Positions 1-8,225 of a DNA stretch of 64,000 nucleotides are shown here, in pieces. Source of the stretch: an uncultured Oscillospiraceae bacterium (lineage in GTDB: Bacteria > Bacillota > Clostridia > Oscillospirales > Oscillospiraceae); the NCBI GenBank assembly GCA_947632005.1, contig CANRNU010000009.1, forward strand, positions 1 through 64,000, read 5' to 3'. Every line of letters starts with the position of its first letter. Position 1 is the first letter of the stretch. The notes beneath the pieces were generated by a model. That model was not told where the DNA came from, made no database searches, and was given only the letters and a program-made list of their open reading frames with translations. The translations under genes and the position numbers were made by a program.

Positions 1-282
1 CGGAAACATTCTGGCTCCAGTAGTTCTCGCATACCAAACCGTCGACCACCACGCTATGCATCATATAGGTCAGGTTCTTGTCGGTCTTGTTCTTCAGCAG
101 CAGCCCAAAGGCGGGGTCTCCGGCGTTGAAGTCGTAGTCCTTCACGATCACGGTCACGTCCTCGTTGTCCACCAGGACCGTCTCCTCAAAGCTGCAGGTC
201 ATATCCTCCTCCGCCGCCAGGGCAGGAATTACCCCCCCAGAGCCAGGGCTGATACAACGATCATTGCCAGTAAACGTTTCAT
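1..282 (-). pseudogene. Frameshifted 5' part of an exported protein, paralogue of the next gene
   Basis: The gene begins at the ATG at 280-282 with the signal-peptide start MKRLLAMIVVSALALGG and then meets an in-frame TAA inside a run of seven G (minus strand; C7 at 232-238). If one G is added, the reading continues VIPALAAEEDMTCSFEETVLVDNEDV and stays open to the window edge. That restored protein matches the N-terminal domain of the gene at 365-1999 (shared FEETVLVD block, then a D-rich stretch and a 'LLLKNKTDKNL'-type strand). It is therefore either a broken gene, a homopolymer slippage (phase-variable) allele, or a sequencing error in the G tract. The remainder lies outside the window. 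Function is unknown; the signal peptide indicates export. Confidence 0.65.
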
Positions 283-316
283 AAGTGATTTCCTCCTGTT
301 TTTTATTTTCCCCTAT

Positions 317-345
317 TTTATATCACACTTTCTTTTCCAGCGCAA
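317..345 (-). promoter_or_regulatory. Probable sigma-A promoter of the frameshifted paralogue
   Basis: On the minus strand TTGCGC (340-345) is followed after 17 nt by TATAAA (317-322), 35 bp before the ATG. The whole segment is nearly repeated in front of the paralogue at 2031-2059. Confidence 0.5.
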
Positions 346-364
346 GAAAAACCGTCCCGGGATA

Positions 365-1999
365 TCAGCCGGCATCCGGCATGGTGAAGAAGGAGCCCAT
401 GTCGCCGATCGTGTCGGTGTCGCTGGTCATCATGATGGTCATGACATAGCACTTGTCCGCCGCATCGTCGTTGTAGACAAGATACACGGTTTCTCTGTGG
501 GTGCGTGTCAGTTCGCCTGTCTCCCCGTCCTTCCGGTCATAGTCATAGATGATGCCCTGATACGCTTTCCCGCCGATGGTCACGGTGTCGCACAAGGCAA
601 GGCAGTTGAACATGCCTCTTTCCTCCAGGCCGGATATGCCCGCCATCTGTATCGCTATGTGGTTCTTTATGGCCGCGTCGGTGCTGCCCTTCATCATTCC
701 CGCGCCCTCAAAAGAATTCACCGCCAGGTTGATGCTCTGGGTCTCATCCTCCGAAAAGGCATAGAAGATGCTCGCTATCCCGTCGTCAGCCAGGAACTTG
801 TCCATATACAAGGCGGGGTCCTGGCCGCTGTCCTCGCTCCAGCCGTTTCTGGACGCATACTCCTCCTGGCCGTAGGTGGACCAGCCCCCCGCAATGGTAC
901 AGGACATGCCGAACACGTCATTGGTGTAGGTAAGCGTGTCCGTGTCCAGACGTCCCGCCAGCGCGGGCGCCTCTCCGGCGGACGCGGGGGTCTCTGCCGC
1001 CTCTTCCGCAGGAGCCTCCGCCGGCTGTTCCGCCGCCGCGTCCTCGTCCGCGGCCAGCGCGGCCTCTTCCTCCGGGACCGGCCCGGTCTGCTCTTCGGTG
1101 ACCTCCTCCGCCGTTTCCTCCCCGGTCCCGGCGGCAGTCCCGGTCCCCGTCAGGTCGACGACCGCCTGTCCCCTCGCCAGCTCGTCGAGGGTATCAAAAT
1201 CCATGGCAACGATCTCCAGCTCCACATTCTCGAAGCTCTCGATATGGGCCTCCTCCAGAGCATCCTCCGACCAGAAGAAAGAATCGTCATAGAGAGAGGT
1301 GCTTGCAGCCACTATGGATTGCCAGTAAGGATCGCACATAGTACCATTGACGGAGACGTTTTCCGCCATGAACATCACATCTTTTTCCGTGTTGTTCTCC
1401 AGATAGAGGGTGAAGGAGGGCTGCCCGTCATCCCAGACGCCGTCCGGATCAAAGTCCTTGACGACGACGGTATAGTCTCCAGACAGGACCGGGACCTCCG
1501 TAAAGCCGCTGCCGCCCGCCAGATCGGCCAGAGCCGGCGTGTCGGAGACCGCATTGGAGGACCAGTCGACCATATCGTCGAACAGCGTCTCCGGGTCGTC
1601 CTCGTCAGTGCGTATCCTGAGCTCCGCCTTCACGTTGTTGACGTAGTTGATGCCGTTTTTCGCCAGGCTCTCCTCACGCCAATATACATCGGAGTACGCC
1701 TTTTTGCCGGCAGGCACGTCCTCCAGGCCGCCGTAGCAGTCGCATCTCCGTCCGTCCAGATAGGTATCCCGGATAGCAAAGCTCAGCGTCTTGTCGGACC
1801 CGTTCTCGAACAGCATGCTGAAGGTGGGCCGACCGTTATCATCCGGCTCGAACTCCACCACTGTTACCCTGACGTCCCCGCTGTCCACCAGGACCGTCTC
1901 CTCAAAGCCATAGGTCACATCCGCCGCCGCCAAGACAGGGACGGCACCCAGTCCCAGCGCCATCGTCAGGACCAAGATCGCTGCCAGTATACGCTTCAT
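365..1999 (-). CDS. Exported repeat protein with acidic linker, unknown function
   Basis: This encodes 544 residues. A Sec signal peptide is clear (MKRILAAILVLTMALGLG, cleavage near PVLAAA, about residue 25). Two related beta-rich domains follow at about 26-150 and 165-285; each starts with a 'V-SGDY/DV-V-V-DF-PD' strand, has an 'FENGSDK' or 'LENNTEK' turn and a 'C(D)PYW/CDCYGG' segment. Residues 285-350 are a low-complexity Ala/Glu/Pro linker. The C-terminal domain (about 355-544) begins 'TYTNDVFGMSCTI' and resembles the globular domains that follow lipoprotein or wall linkers in clostridia. No catalytic motif was recognised. The upstream neighbour on the same strand is the sigF operon, separated by a terminator, and the gene has its own promoter. 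The truncated sister gene directly downstream indicates a tandem duplication. Confidence 0.75.
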   Translation of the reverse strand: MKRILAAILVLTMALGLGAVPVLAAADVTYGFEETVLVDSGDVRVTVVEFEPDDNGRPTFSMLFENGSDKTLSFAIRDTYLDGRRCDCYGGLEDVPAGKKAYSDVYWREESLAKNGINYVNNVKAELRIRTDEDDPETLFDDMVDWSSNAVSDTPALADLAGGSGFTEVPVLSGDYTVVVKDFDPDGVWDDGQPSFTLYLENNTEKDVMFMAENVSVNGTMCDPYWQSIVAASTSLYDDSFFWSEDALEEAHIESFENVELEIVAMDFDTLDELARGQAVVDLTGTGTAAGTGEETAEEVTEEQTGPVPEEEAALAADEDAAAEQPAEAPAEEAAETPASAGEAPALAGRLDTDTLTYTNDVFGMSCTIAGGWSTYGQEEYASRNGWSEDSGQDPALYMDKFLADDGIASIFYAFSEDETQSINLAVNSFEGAGMMKGSTDAAIKNHIAIQMAGISGLEERGMFNCLALCDTVTIGGKAYQGIIYDYDRKDGETGELTRTHRETVYLVYNDDAADKCYVMTIMMTSDTDTIGDMGSFFTMPDAG

Positions 2000-2030
2000 G
2001 GTGATCCACTCCCGTTATCTGTTTTTTTCT

Positions 2031-2059
2031 ATTATATAGCATACTCTTTTCCGGCGCAA
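2031..2059 (-). promoter_or_regulatory. Probable sigma-A promoter of the exported protein gene
   Basis: Minus strand TTGCGC (2054-2059), 17-nt spacer, TATAAT (2031-2036), ending 32 bp before the ATG at 1999. It is duplicated in front of the paralogue (317-345). Confidence 0.6.
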
Positions 2060-2064
2060 GAAAA

Positions 2065-2100
2065 ACCGCCCGCCGGACGCTTCTTCATCCGGCGGACGGT
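2065..2100 (-). terminator. Rho-independent terminator of the spoIIA operon
   Basis: A 13-bp stem (2065-2077 with 2088-2100, one internal mismatch) with a 10-nt loop is followed on the minus strand by a run of T directly after the sigF stop codon. Confidence 0.75.
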
Positions 2101-2103
2101 CCT

Positions 2104-2811
2104 CTATCCGTCCAGCATTTCCCGCAGCTCCCCCACGGCCCGGCGCTCCAGGCGGGAGATCTGCACCTGGCTCACCCCCAGCACCCGGCTGGCCCGCTCC
2201 TGGGTCATGCCGTGGTAAAACCGCAGGAACACCACCTGTCTCTCCCGGTCCGGCAGCCGCTCGATGGCCTGGCGGAGAGCCACATACTCCACCATCCGCT
2301 CCTCCTCCGTCCAGTCCCCCAGCACCTGCTCCAGGGAGAAGCCCTCCTCTCCGGCGGGCTGCTGTAAGGACTCGATGGGGACGGTGGCGGTCTCCGCCAT
2401 GGCGATGTCCTCCGGGGAGAGCCCCGTCCGGGCGGCCAGTTCCGACACGGTGGGGTCCCGGCCCAGGGACTGCTCCAGGGCCTTCCGGGCCGCCCGGATG
2501 ACCGCCGCCCTCTCCTTGATGCCCCGGCTCACCTTCACGACGCCGTCATCCCGGAGGAACCGGCGTATCTCCCCGGATATCTTGGGCACGGCATAGGTGG
2601 AAAACCGGGTACCGTAGCTCTCGTCAAAGCCCTCGATGGCCTTCAAAAATCCCAGGCAGCCCAGCTGATACAGGTCATCCGGCTCCACGCCCCGGCCAAA
2701 ATACCGCCGGGCCACGCTCCAGATGAGCCCGGTGTTGTCCTCCACCATCCGGCCGGCCGCCTCCCTGTCCCCGGACTGGGCCGCCCGGAGAAGGGTCATG
2801 GTCTCATCCAA
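2104..2811 (-). CDS. sigF: RNA polymerase sporulation sigma factor sigma-F
   Basis: This 235-residue sigma-70 family protein directs forespore-specific transcription after asymmetric division. Region 2 is at about 20-90 (DNTGLIWSVARRYFGRG, DLYQLGCLGFLKAIEGFD, TRFSTYAVPKISGEIRRF), region 3 at about 95-170 and region 4 at about 185-235 with the helix-turn-helix MTQERASRVLGVSQVQISRLE. It is the third gene of an AA-AB-sigma operon, so sigma-F is a better call than sigma-B or sigma-G. The start is probably the TTG at 2811, one base after the spoIIAB stop, with an AAAGGAG about 10 nt upstream; the first in-frame ATG is at 2799. The one-base gap suggests translational coupling to its anti-sigma factor. 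Confidence 0.93.
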   Translation of the reverse strand: MDETMTLLRAAQSGDREAAGRMVEDNTGLIWSVARRYFGRGVEPDDLYQLGCLGFLKAIEGFDESYGTRFSTYAVPKISGEIRRFLRDDGVVKVSRGIKERAAVIRAARKALEQSLGRDPTVSELAARTGLSPEDIAMAETATVPIESLQQPAGEEGFSLEQVLGDWTEEERMVEYVALRQAIERLPDRERQVVFLRFYHGMTQERASRVLGVSQVQISRLERRAVGELREMLDG

Positions 2812-2812
2812 G

Positions 2813-3250
2813 TCAGACCGGCTCCTTTGTGCGGATGCGCTTTTTCATGGTCACGACCGTGCCCTTTCCCTCCGCCGAGCGGACCCGGAGCCCATCCATA
2901 AAGCTCCCCATGATGGTGAAGCCCATGCCGCTTCTCTCCTCGCCGCCGGTAGACCACATGGGCTCCATGGCCTTTTTCACGTCCGGGATGCCCCGCCCTT
3001 TATCCCGGACCGTGATCTCCAGCATGCCGCCGTCCAGGATGCGCAGGCGCATCTGGACCAGGCCGACGCTGTCCGGATAGGCGTGGACGATGGCGTTGGT
3101 CACCGCCTCGCTGACGGCGGTGCGGATGTCCCCCAGCTCCTCCATGGTGGGGTCCATCTGGGCGGCAAAGGCCGCCGCCGCCGACCGGGCAAAGGCCTCG
3201 TTCACGCTCCGGGCGGGAAATTCCAGTTTTATGTAGTTCAGTTGTTTCAT
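2813..3250 (-). CDS. spoIIAB: Anti-sigma-F factor and serine kinase SpoIIAB
   Basis: This 145-residue GHKL-fold kinase binds sigma-F and phosphorylates SpoIIAA. The N box is visible at about 35-50 (GDIRTAVSEAVTNAIVHAY, with the Mg-binding Asn), the G1 box DKGRGIPDVKKA at about 85, and the G2 box GMGFTIMGSFMDGLRV at about 108. Length and motif spacing match the family. It lies between spoIIAA and sigF on the same strand, one base from the sigF start codon. The C-terminus is short and basic (MKKRIRTKEPV). Confidence 0.94.
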   Translation of the reverse strand: MKQLNYIKLEFPARSVNEAFARSAAAAFAAQMDPTMEELGDIRTAVSEAVTNAIVHAYPDSVGLVQMRLRILDGGMLEITVRDKGRGIPDVKKAMEPMWSTGGEERSGMGFTIMGSFMDGLRVRSAEGKGTVVTMKKRIRTKEPV

Positions 3251-3322
3251 GCCTCATGTCTCCTTCTTTCTGCCCGGCGGAGCTGTGTCCGCCGGGGCGA
3301 ATGGCGTTTGAAGGCCCGTCCT

Positions 3323-3628
3323 TCAAACGACTTTTATCATCCGGTCGATGCCGGAGGCGTCGATGACCTTCAGTGGCTGGTTCCTGGCGTTCTCCACCCA
3401 GGCCCGCCCCCCGGTCTCCCCCATGAGCCGGGATATCTTCAAGATGAGGGCGATGCCGGAGGAGTCCATGAACGTGAGACCCCCCATGTCCACCACGCAG
3501 TCCCGGGGCAGGTAATCGTCCACGGTCCGGCTGACCCTCCGGAGCACCGCCGCCGCCTCATGGTGGTCCAGCTCCCCCTGCAGATACAGGGTGAGCTTCC
3601 CGTCCTGATAGCTGGATGTCACTTTCAT
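3323..3628 (-). CDS. spoIIAA: Anti-anti-sigma factor SpoIIAA
   Basis: This is a 101-residue STAS-domain protein. The phosphorylatable serine lies in the conserved block VVDMGGLTFMDSSGIALI (DSSG, about residues 56-58). When dephosphorylated by SpoIIE (not in this window) it releases sigma-F from SpoIIAB. I chose the ATG at 3626-3628 because AAAGGGG stands eight bases upstream; the frame stays open further upstream but through a hairpin region. A 72-bp gap separates it from spoIIAB. It is the first gene of the spoIIA operon. Confidence 0.93.
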   Translation of the reverse strand: MKVTSSYQDGKLTLYLQGELDHHEAAAVLRRVSRTVDDYLPRDCVVDMGGLTFMDSSGIALILKISRLMGETGGRAWVENARNQPLKVIDASGIDRMIKVV

Positions 3629-3650
3629 GCTTGTCCCCTTTCTCTGTATA

Positions 3651-3685
3651 AAAATCACACCGCACAAAATGTACGGTGTGATTTT
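3651..3685. promoter_or_regulatory. 12-bp perfect inverted repeat in the spoIIA leader
   Basis: AAAATCACACCG (3651-3662) and CGGTGTGATTTT (3674-3685) are exact inverted repeats with an 11-nt spacer, ending 23 bp before the spoIIAA start codon. On the minus strand the hairpin is followed by TTTTTATA, so it could act as an attenuator, a terminator or an operator. No convincing sigma-H promoter was identified. Confidence 0.5.
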
Positions 3686-3792
3686 ACTTGATTTGCCCTG
3701 TCGGTTGCCGTCGAAGTCCGGTGTGGACGGATAAATACGTCATTGTCCGGAATCCTCATCCTCCGCCGGGTCGATATGCTTCGACAAAAACA

Positions 3793-3814
3793 GGGCCTGT
3801 TATTCAACAGGCCC
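3793..3814. terminator. Terminator hairpin downstream of valS
   Basis: GGGCCTGTT (3793-3801) pairs with AACAGGCCC (3806-3814). The minus strand continues TGTTTTTG and the plus strand TTCTTT, so it can work in both directions. It lies 120 bp past the valS stop. Confidence 0.6.
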
Positions 3815-3823
3815 TTCTTTATG

Positions 3824-3932
3824 GAAGGCCCCCTTGTGCAAAGGGGGCTGTCAGCGAAGCTGACGGAGGGATCGCCTGACAACCTCTCCGCCTCGCTCCG
3901 CTCGGCATCTCCCCTTGCACAGGGGAGGCTTT
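3824..3932. repeat. Probable small interspersed (MITE/REP-like) repeat with inverted termini
   Basis: The termini AAGGCCCCCTTGTGCAAAGG and (reverse complement of the right end) AAGCCTCCCCTGTGCAAGGG are imperfect inverted repeats around GGGGGCTGTCAGCGAAGCTGACGGAGGGAT. I recall similar 'CCCTTGTGcAAGGGggCTGTCaGCGAAGCTGAC' elements between genes of gut clostridia; this is from memory. No coding potential was seen between 3688 and 3935. Confidence 0.5.
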
Positions 3933-3935
3933 ATT

Positions 3936-6545
3936 TTACCCCAGATCTTTCAAACTCTCTTCCAGGTTCGCCGCCAGGGCCTGGGCCTTGGCGAGCTTGT
4001 CCCGCTCTGCGGCCACCACCCGCTCCGGCGCCCGGGAGACGAAGCTCTCGTTGGCCAGCTTCCGCTGCTGGTTCTCGATGTCTTTCCGGGCCTTTTCCAT
4101 CTCCTTTACGATGCGCGCCCGCTCCTTGTCCAGGTCCACCAGTTCCGCCATGGGCATGAAGATCTTGGCGTTCCCGGTGACCACGTTCACCATACCGGCC
4201 GTGTCGGCGGGGGCCTCCGTGGTGACGTTCACAGCCCCGGCATAGGCCAGGTTGGCCATGTACACGGTCCCGGCCCGGAACACGTCGGGCTTTTCCGTCA
4301 CCAGGGTGATATGGGGCCGCTTGGAGGGGGGCACGTTCATCTCCGCCCGGCGGCTGCGCACCGCTTTCACCGCCTCCATGACGGCCTCGAAGTCCGCCTC
4401 CTCGGAGGGGAAGCTGAGCTTCCCGTCGAACTCTGGGTACCGGTCGATGATCAGGGCTTCGGCCTCATGGGGGATGGCGCCGTATATCTCCTCCGTGATG
4501 AAGGGCATGAAGGGATGCAGCAGCCGCAGGATATCCGTGAGCACATACAGCAGCACCTGCTGGGCGCTCTGGTCCCCCTCCCGGAGGCGGGGCTTGGTGA
4601 TCTCGATATACCAGTCGCAGAAGCTGTCCCAGATGAAGTCGTATATCTTCGTGGCGGCCAGGCCCAGCTCGTACTTGTCGAAGTTCTCGTTGACCTCGGC
4701 GATCAGGCTCTGCAGCTTGGACAAGATCCACTTGTCCTCCAGCTTCAGCTGGGACGGGAGGGCGTTTTTCTCCACCGTCAGGTTCATCATCACGTACCGG
4801 GCCGCGTTCCACAGCTTGTTGGCGAAGTTGCGCATGGCCTCGCAGCGCTCCACATAGAAACGCATGTCGTTGCCGGGGGAGTTGCCGGTGATGAGGTTGA
4901 AGCGCAGGGCGTCGGCGCCGTACTGGTCGATGACCTCGATGGGGTCCACGCCGTTGCCGGCGGACTTGCTCATCTTCTTGCCGTGGGGGTCCCGCACCAG
5001 GCCGTGGATGAGCACGGTCTTGAAGGGCTCCTTTTTCATGTGCTCCATGCCGGAGAAGATCATCCGGGCCACCCAGAAGAAGATGATGTCGTAGCCCGTG
5101 ACCAGCACGTCGGTGGGATAGAAGTATTCCAGGTCCTCGGTCTTGTCCGGCCAGCCCAGGGTGGAGAAGGGCCACAGGGCGGAGGAGAACCAGGTGTCCA
5201 GCACGTCCGGGTCCCGGGTGATGTTCTTCGAGCCGCACTTCTCGCACTGGCAGGCGTCGGTCCGGCTCACGGTCATATGGCCGCAGTCGGCACAGTACCA
5301 GGCGGGGATCTGGTGGCCCCACCAGAGCTGCCGGCTGATGCACCAGTCCCGGACGTTGTGCATCCAGTTCAGGTACGTCTTGGCGAAACGGTCCGGCACG
5401 AACTGGATGGTGCCGTCCTCCACCACCCGGATGGCCTCCTTTGCCAGGGGCTCCATCTTCACGAACCACTGGTCGCTGGCCAGGGGCTCCACGTCGGAGT
5501 GGCAGCGGTAGCAGGTGCCCACGTTATGTACGTGTTCCTCCACCTTCACCAGGTAGCCCTGCTCCTCCAGGTCCTTCAAAATGACCTTCCGGGCCTCGTA
5601 CCGGTCCAGGCCGTCATACTTGCCGCCGTTGATGATGCAGCCGTTGTCGTCGATGACCAGTATCTGCTCCAGGTCATGGCGCAGGCCCACCTCAAAGTCG
5701 TTGGGGTCGTGGCAGGGGGTCATCTTCACGCAGCCGGTGCCGAAGGCCATGTCCACGTACTCGTCCGCCACGATGGGGATCTCCCGGCCCACCAGGGGCA
5801 GGATGCAGGTCTTCCCCACGATGTCCTTATACCGCTCGTCCTCCGGATTCACCGCCACGCCGGTGTCCCCCAGCATGGTCTCCGGCCGGGTGGTGGCCAC
5901 CACCACTTCCCCGGAACCGTCGGCCAGGGGATAGCGCAGGTGCCACAGGTGGCCGGGCTTTTCCTCATACTCCACCTCCGCGTCGGACAGGGCGGTGGTG
6001 CAGTGGGGGCACCAGTTGATGATGCGTTTGCCCTTGTAGATGAGCCCCTTTTCATAGAGGCTGCAAAAGACCTCCCGCACCGCCCTGGAGCAGCCCTCGT
6101 CCATGGTGAAGCGCTGGCGCTCCCAGTCGCAGGAGGAGCCCAGGGTCTTCAGCTGCTCCACGATCCGGTCGCCGTACTTGTTCTTCCAGTCCCACACCCG
6201 GTCCAGAAACTTCTCCCGGCCCAGGTCGAAGCGGGTCAGCCCCTCGTTCACCCGCAGGTTCTCCTCCACCTTGATCTGGGTGGCGATGCCCGCGTGGTCA
6301 TAGCCGGGCAGCCACAGGGCGGAGAAGCCCTTCATCCGCTTGTAGCGGGTGAGCACGTCCTGGATGGTCTCGTCCACGGCGTGGCCCAGGTGGAGCTGGC
6401 CCGTCACGTTGGGGGGCGGGATGACGATGGTGAAGGGTTTCTTGTCCGGGTCTCGCTCCGCGTGGAAATACCCGCCGTCCAGCCACTGCTGGTATATCCT
6501 CTTCTCCACCTGCTTGGGGTCATACTGTTTCGGCAGCTCTCTCAT
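3936..6545 (-). CDS. valS: Valyl-tRNA synthetase
   Basis: This class I synthetase of 869 residues charges tRNA-Val and edits misactivated Thr. The signature [17 protein letters not shown] (HIGH variant HLGH) is near residue 45 and [14 protein letters not shown] near 520. Zinc-type cysteine clusters are seen in [12 protein letters not shown] and CADCGHM...CQCEKCGS. The anticodon-binding domain follows, and a C-terminal coiled coil ([19 protein letters not shown]) typical of ValRS ends the protein. The start is the ATG at 6543-6545, overlapping the trxA stop codon (ATGA); the open frame upstream of it is antisense-like read-through in trxA. Confidence 0.97.
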   Translation of the reverse strand: MRELPKQYDPKQVEKRIYQQWLDGGYFHAERDPDKKPFTIVIPPPNVTGQLHLGHAVDETIQDVLTRYKRMKGFSALWLPGYDHAGIATQIKVEENLRVNEGLTRFDLGREKFLDRVWDWKNKYGDRIVEQLKTLGSSCDWERQRFTMDEGCSRAVREVFCSLYEKGLIYKGKRIINWCPHCTTALSDAEVEYEEKPGHLWHLRYPLADGSGEVVVATTRPETMLGDTGVAVNPEDERYKDIVGKTCILPLVGREIPIVADEYVDMAFGTGCVKMTPCHDPNDFEVGLRHDLEQILVIDDNGCIINGGKYDGLDRYEARKVILKDLEEQGYLVKVEEHVHNVGTCYRCHSDVEPLASDQWFVKMEPLAKEAIRVVEDGTIQFVPDRFAKTYLNWMHNVRDWCISRQLWWGHQIPAWYCADCGHMTVSRTDACQCEKCGSKNITRDPDVLDTWFSSALWPFSTLGWPDKTEDLEYFYPTDVLVTGYDIIFFWVARMIFSGMEHMKKEPFKTVLIHGLVRDPHGKKMSKSAGNGVDPIEVIDQYGADALRFNLITGNSPGNDMRFYVERCEAMRNFANKLWNAARYVMMNLTVEKNALPSQLKLEDKWILSKLQSLIAEVNENFDKYELGLAATKIYDFIWDSFCDWYIEITKPRLREGDQSAQQVLLYVLTDILRLLHPFMPFITEEIYGAIPHEAEALIIDRYPEFDGKLSFPSEEADFEAVMEAVKAVRSRRAEMNVPPSKRPHITLVTEKPDVFRAGTVYMANLAYAGAVNVTTEAPADTAGMVNVVTGNAKIFMPMAELVDLDKERARIVKEMEKARKDIENQQRKLANESFVSRAPERVVAAERDKLAKAQALAANLEESLKDLG

Positions 6546-6841
6546 TTGCACATCTCCTCTATCTCTTCCATGCTGGAAAGGCCCACCTTCCGGCCAGCCA
6601 GCTCCCCGTCCCTGAACATCGCCAGGGTGGGGATGGCCATGATGCCGAAGCGGGCGGCCAGAGCCGGCTCCGCGTCCACGTTCACCTTGCACACCGTGAC
6701 GTCCGGGTGTTTGTCCGCGAAGGCGTCCACGATGGGGCTCTGCATCTTGCAGGGGCCGCACCACACGGCCCAGAAATCCACCAGCACGGTCCCGCTGGCG
6801 GTCACTTCCTCAAAATTCTCGCTGGTAAGCTCCTCGATCAT
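6542..6841 (-). CDS. trxA: Thioredoxin
   Basis: This 99-residue cytoplasmic disulfide reductase has the active site WCGPCK (C28, C31), the cis-proline strand IMAIPTL and the terminal helix MEEIEEMCK. The length is normal. Its ATG overlaps the trxB stop and its stop overlaps the valS start, both as ATGA, so the three genes are translationally coupled. The adjacent flavoprotein is presumably its reductase. Confidence 0.95.
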   Translation of the reverse strand: MIEELTSENFEEVTASGTVLVDFWAVWCGPCKMQSPIVDAFADKHPDVTVCKVNVDAEPALAARFGIMAIPTLAMFRDGELAGRKVGLSSMEEIEEMCK

Positions 6842-7671
6842 TTCTCATGCTCCTTCAAATATCTGTCCGCGGCCAGGGCCGCGGTATTTCCCTGTCCCAC
6901 AGCCCGGGCGATCTGGTAGGGCCGGCCCGTGCAGTCCCCGGCGGCGAACGCCCCGGGCACGCTGGTCTGCATATCCGGACCCACCCGGATGTGGCCGTCC
7001 GTCATCTCCAGGCCCGGCAGCAGCGCCTCCGCCGCCACCGTGTCCCGCAGGACGAACACGCCGTCCACGGCGTGCTCTTCGCCGCCCGCAAAAATGGCCG
7101 TGACGGTATCCTCTCCCCGTATCTCCGCGTTTTTCGCCTGAGCCCCGGTGAGATACAGGACCTGGCAGCCGATGCTCTCCAAAAAGTCCCGGTCTGCCTC
7201 GCTCCCGGAGCCCAGGCCCAGTACAGCCACCCGTTTGCCCCGGTACAGCATCCCGTCGCAGGTGGCGCAGTAGCTGACGCCTCTCCCCAGCAGCTCCCTC
7301 TCCCCGGGCAGCGGCTCAGCCCCCTGCTGGGCGCCCGCCGCCAGGATGATGGCCCGGGCCTGGTACACGTCCTGTTCCAGGCTCACCATGAACTGTCCGC
7401 TGAAGGCCATCCCTGCCGTGATCCGGCCCGTGGCCCGGGGGATGCCCCGGCGCTCCAGGTCTCCCAGCATGGCCGCAAGCATATCCCGGCCGCTCATGCC
7501 GGCCAGGCCCGGATAGTTTTCGATGCGCTCCGCCCGGGCCAGGGGACTGCCCATGGGGTCGGCCCCCAGCACCGCGGCGGAGCGGCCCCGGGCATGGGCG
7601 GTCAGCGCCGCCGAGATGCCAGCCGGCCCTGCGCCCAATATGAGGATGTCAAAGGAGTTTCCGCCGTCCAT
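6838..7671 (-). CDS. trxB: Thioredoxin reductase-like flavoprotein
   Basis: This 277-residue protein has an FAD-binding GAGPAGISAALTAHARGR motif (13-30), the redox pair CATC (C135, C138) and the closing FAD motif GAFAAGDCTGRPYQIARAVGQG (about 240-262). It is shorter than the usual 305-320 residues. The second nucleotide domain reads VAVLGLGSGSEADRDFLESIG and continues LYLTGAQ; I do not see the HRRxxxR-type NADPH phosphate site of classical TrxB. It could therefore use another electron donor, as ferredoxin-dependent clostridial reductases do. Its location directly before trxA supports the role. Confidence 0.85.
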   Translation of the reverse strand: MDGGNSFDILILGAGPAGISAALTAHARGRSAAVLGADPMGSPLARAERIENYPGLAGMSGRDMLAAMLGDLERRGIPRATGRITAGMAFSGQFMVSLEQDVYQARAIILAAGAQQGAEPLPGERELLGRGVSYCATCDGMLYRGKRVAVLGLGSGSEADRDFLESIGCQVLYLTGAQAKNAEIRGEDTVTAIFAGGEEHAVDGVFVLRDTVAAEALLPGLEMTDGHIRVGPDMQTSVPGAFAAGDCTGRPYQIARAVGQGNTAALAADRYLKEHEK

Positions 7672-7705
7672 GAGCTCCCTCCGCCCCGCGATCCGCTAAT
7701 TTGGT

Positions 7706-7735
7706 ATTGTAACACACCCGCCCGGTCTCCCGCAA
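7706..7735 (-). promoter_or_regulatory. Probable sigma-A promoter of trxB-trxA-valS
   Basis: Minus strand TTGCGG (7730-7735), 18-nt spacer, TACAAT (7706-7711), 35 bp upstream of the trxB ATG. The -35 lies inside a GC-rich hairpin (about 7719-7744) that on the plus strand ends in TTTTT. Confidence 0.5.
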
Positions 7736-7783
7736 GAGGCCGGGTGGTTTTTCATCCCGTATTATGCGCGCCGGACGCAGGGA

Positions 7784-8200
7784 TCATTCCGCCCCTTCCG
7801 CCAGCGCCGTCAGCTTTTCCGCCAGCGCCGGGCACGCCTTATCCAGGCGCAGCAGCTTCCCCTCGGGGCTGACGAAGCAGTGCTCGCTCCTCCCCTGGCA
7901 GACCAGGGTCCCGTCCGCCTTTTTCATCTCATACTCGAACCAGATCCGCACGGTCTTGAACCGGGCCACCCGGACAGCGACGGTCACCTCCTCCGGGAAG
8001 GTGCTGGGCGCCCTGTAGCGGCACTCCACGCTTATCACCGGCGAGCCCACGCCCATGGCCTCCATCCGGTCATAGCCAAAGCCCAGCTGGTCCAGAAAAT
8101 CCACCCGGGCCTCCTCCATCCAATGGATGTAGTTGGCGTGGTGGGTGATGCCCATCTTGTCCGTCTCGTAATACTGTACTTTGTGGCGATAAGGCTGCAT
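7784..8200 (-). CDS. Acyl-CoA thioesterase, hot-dog fold (YbgC/4HBT family)
   Basis: This is a 138-residue protein beginning MQPYRHKVQYYETDKMGITHHANYIHWMEEARVDFL, the classic hot-dog thioesterase signature with the catalytic Asp in YxETDxMG and the HANYxxW block. It hydrolyses a short-chain or aromatic acyl-CoA in the cytoplasm; the substrate cannot be told. I chose the ATG at 8198-8200, preceded by GAGGAAGA at good spacing; an ATG four codons earlier and a longer open frame exist but carry no family sequence. It stands alone between trxB and a HAD phosphatase gene. Confidence 0.88.
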   Translation of the reverse strand: MQPYRHKVQYYETDKMGITHHANYIHWMEEARVDFLDQLGFGYDRMEAMGVGSPVISVECRYRAPSTFPEEVTVAVRVARFKTVRIWFEYEMKKADGTLVCQGRSEHCFVSPEGKLLRLDKACPALAEKLTALAEGAE

Positions 8201-8225
8201 GCTCTTCCTCATTTCTGACCTGTTT

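Noticed and set aside
3915-7103. 1062-residue open frame on the plus strand
   Set aside because: It lies antisense to valS-trxA-trxB and has the His/Gly/Val/Leu-rich composition of a shadow frame; the minus-strand genes have complete motifs.
7719-7744. GC hairpin as terminator of the thioesterase gene
   Set aside because: The T run follows on the plus strand, where no gene ends; on the minus strand the region carries the trxB promoter instead.
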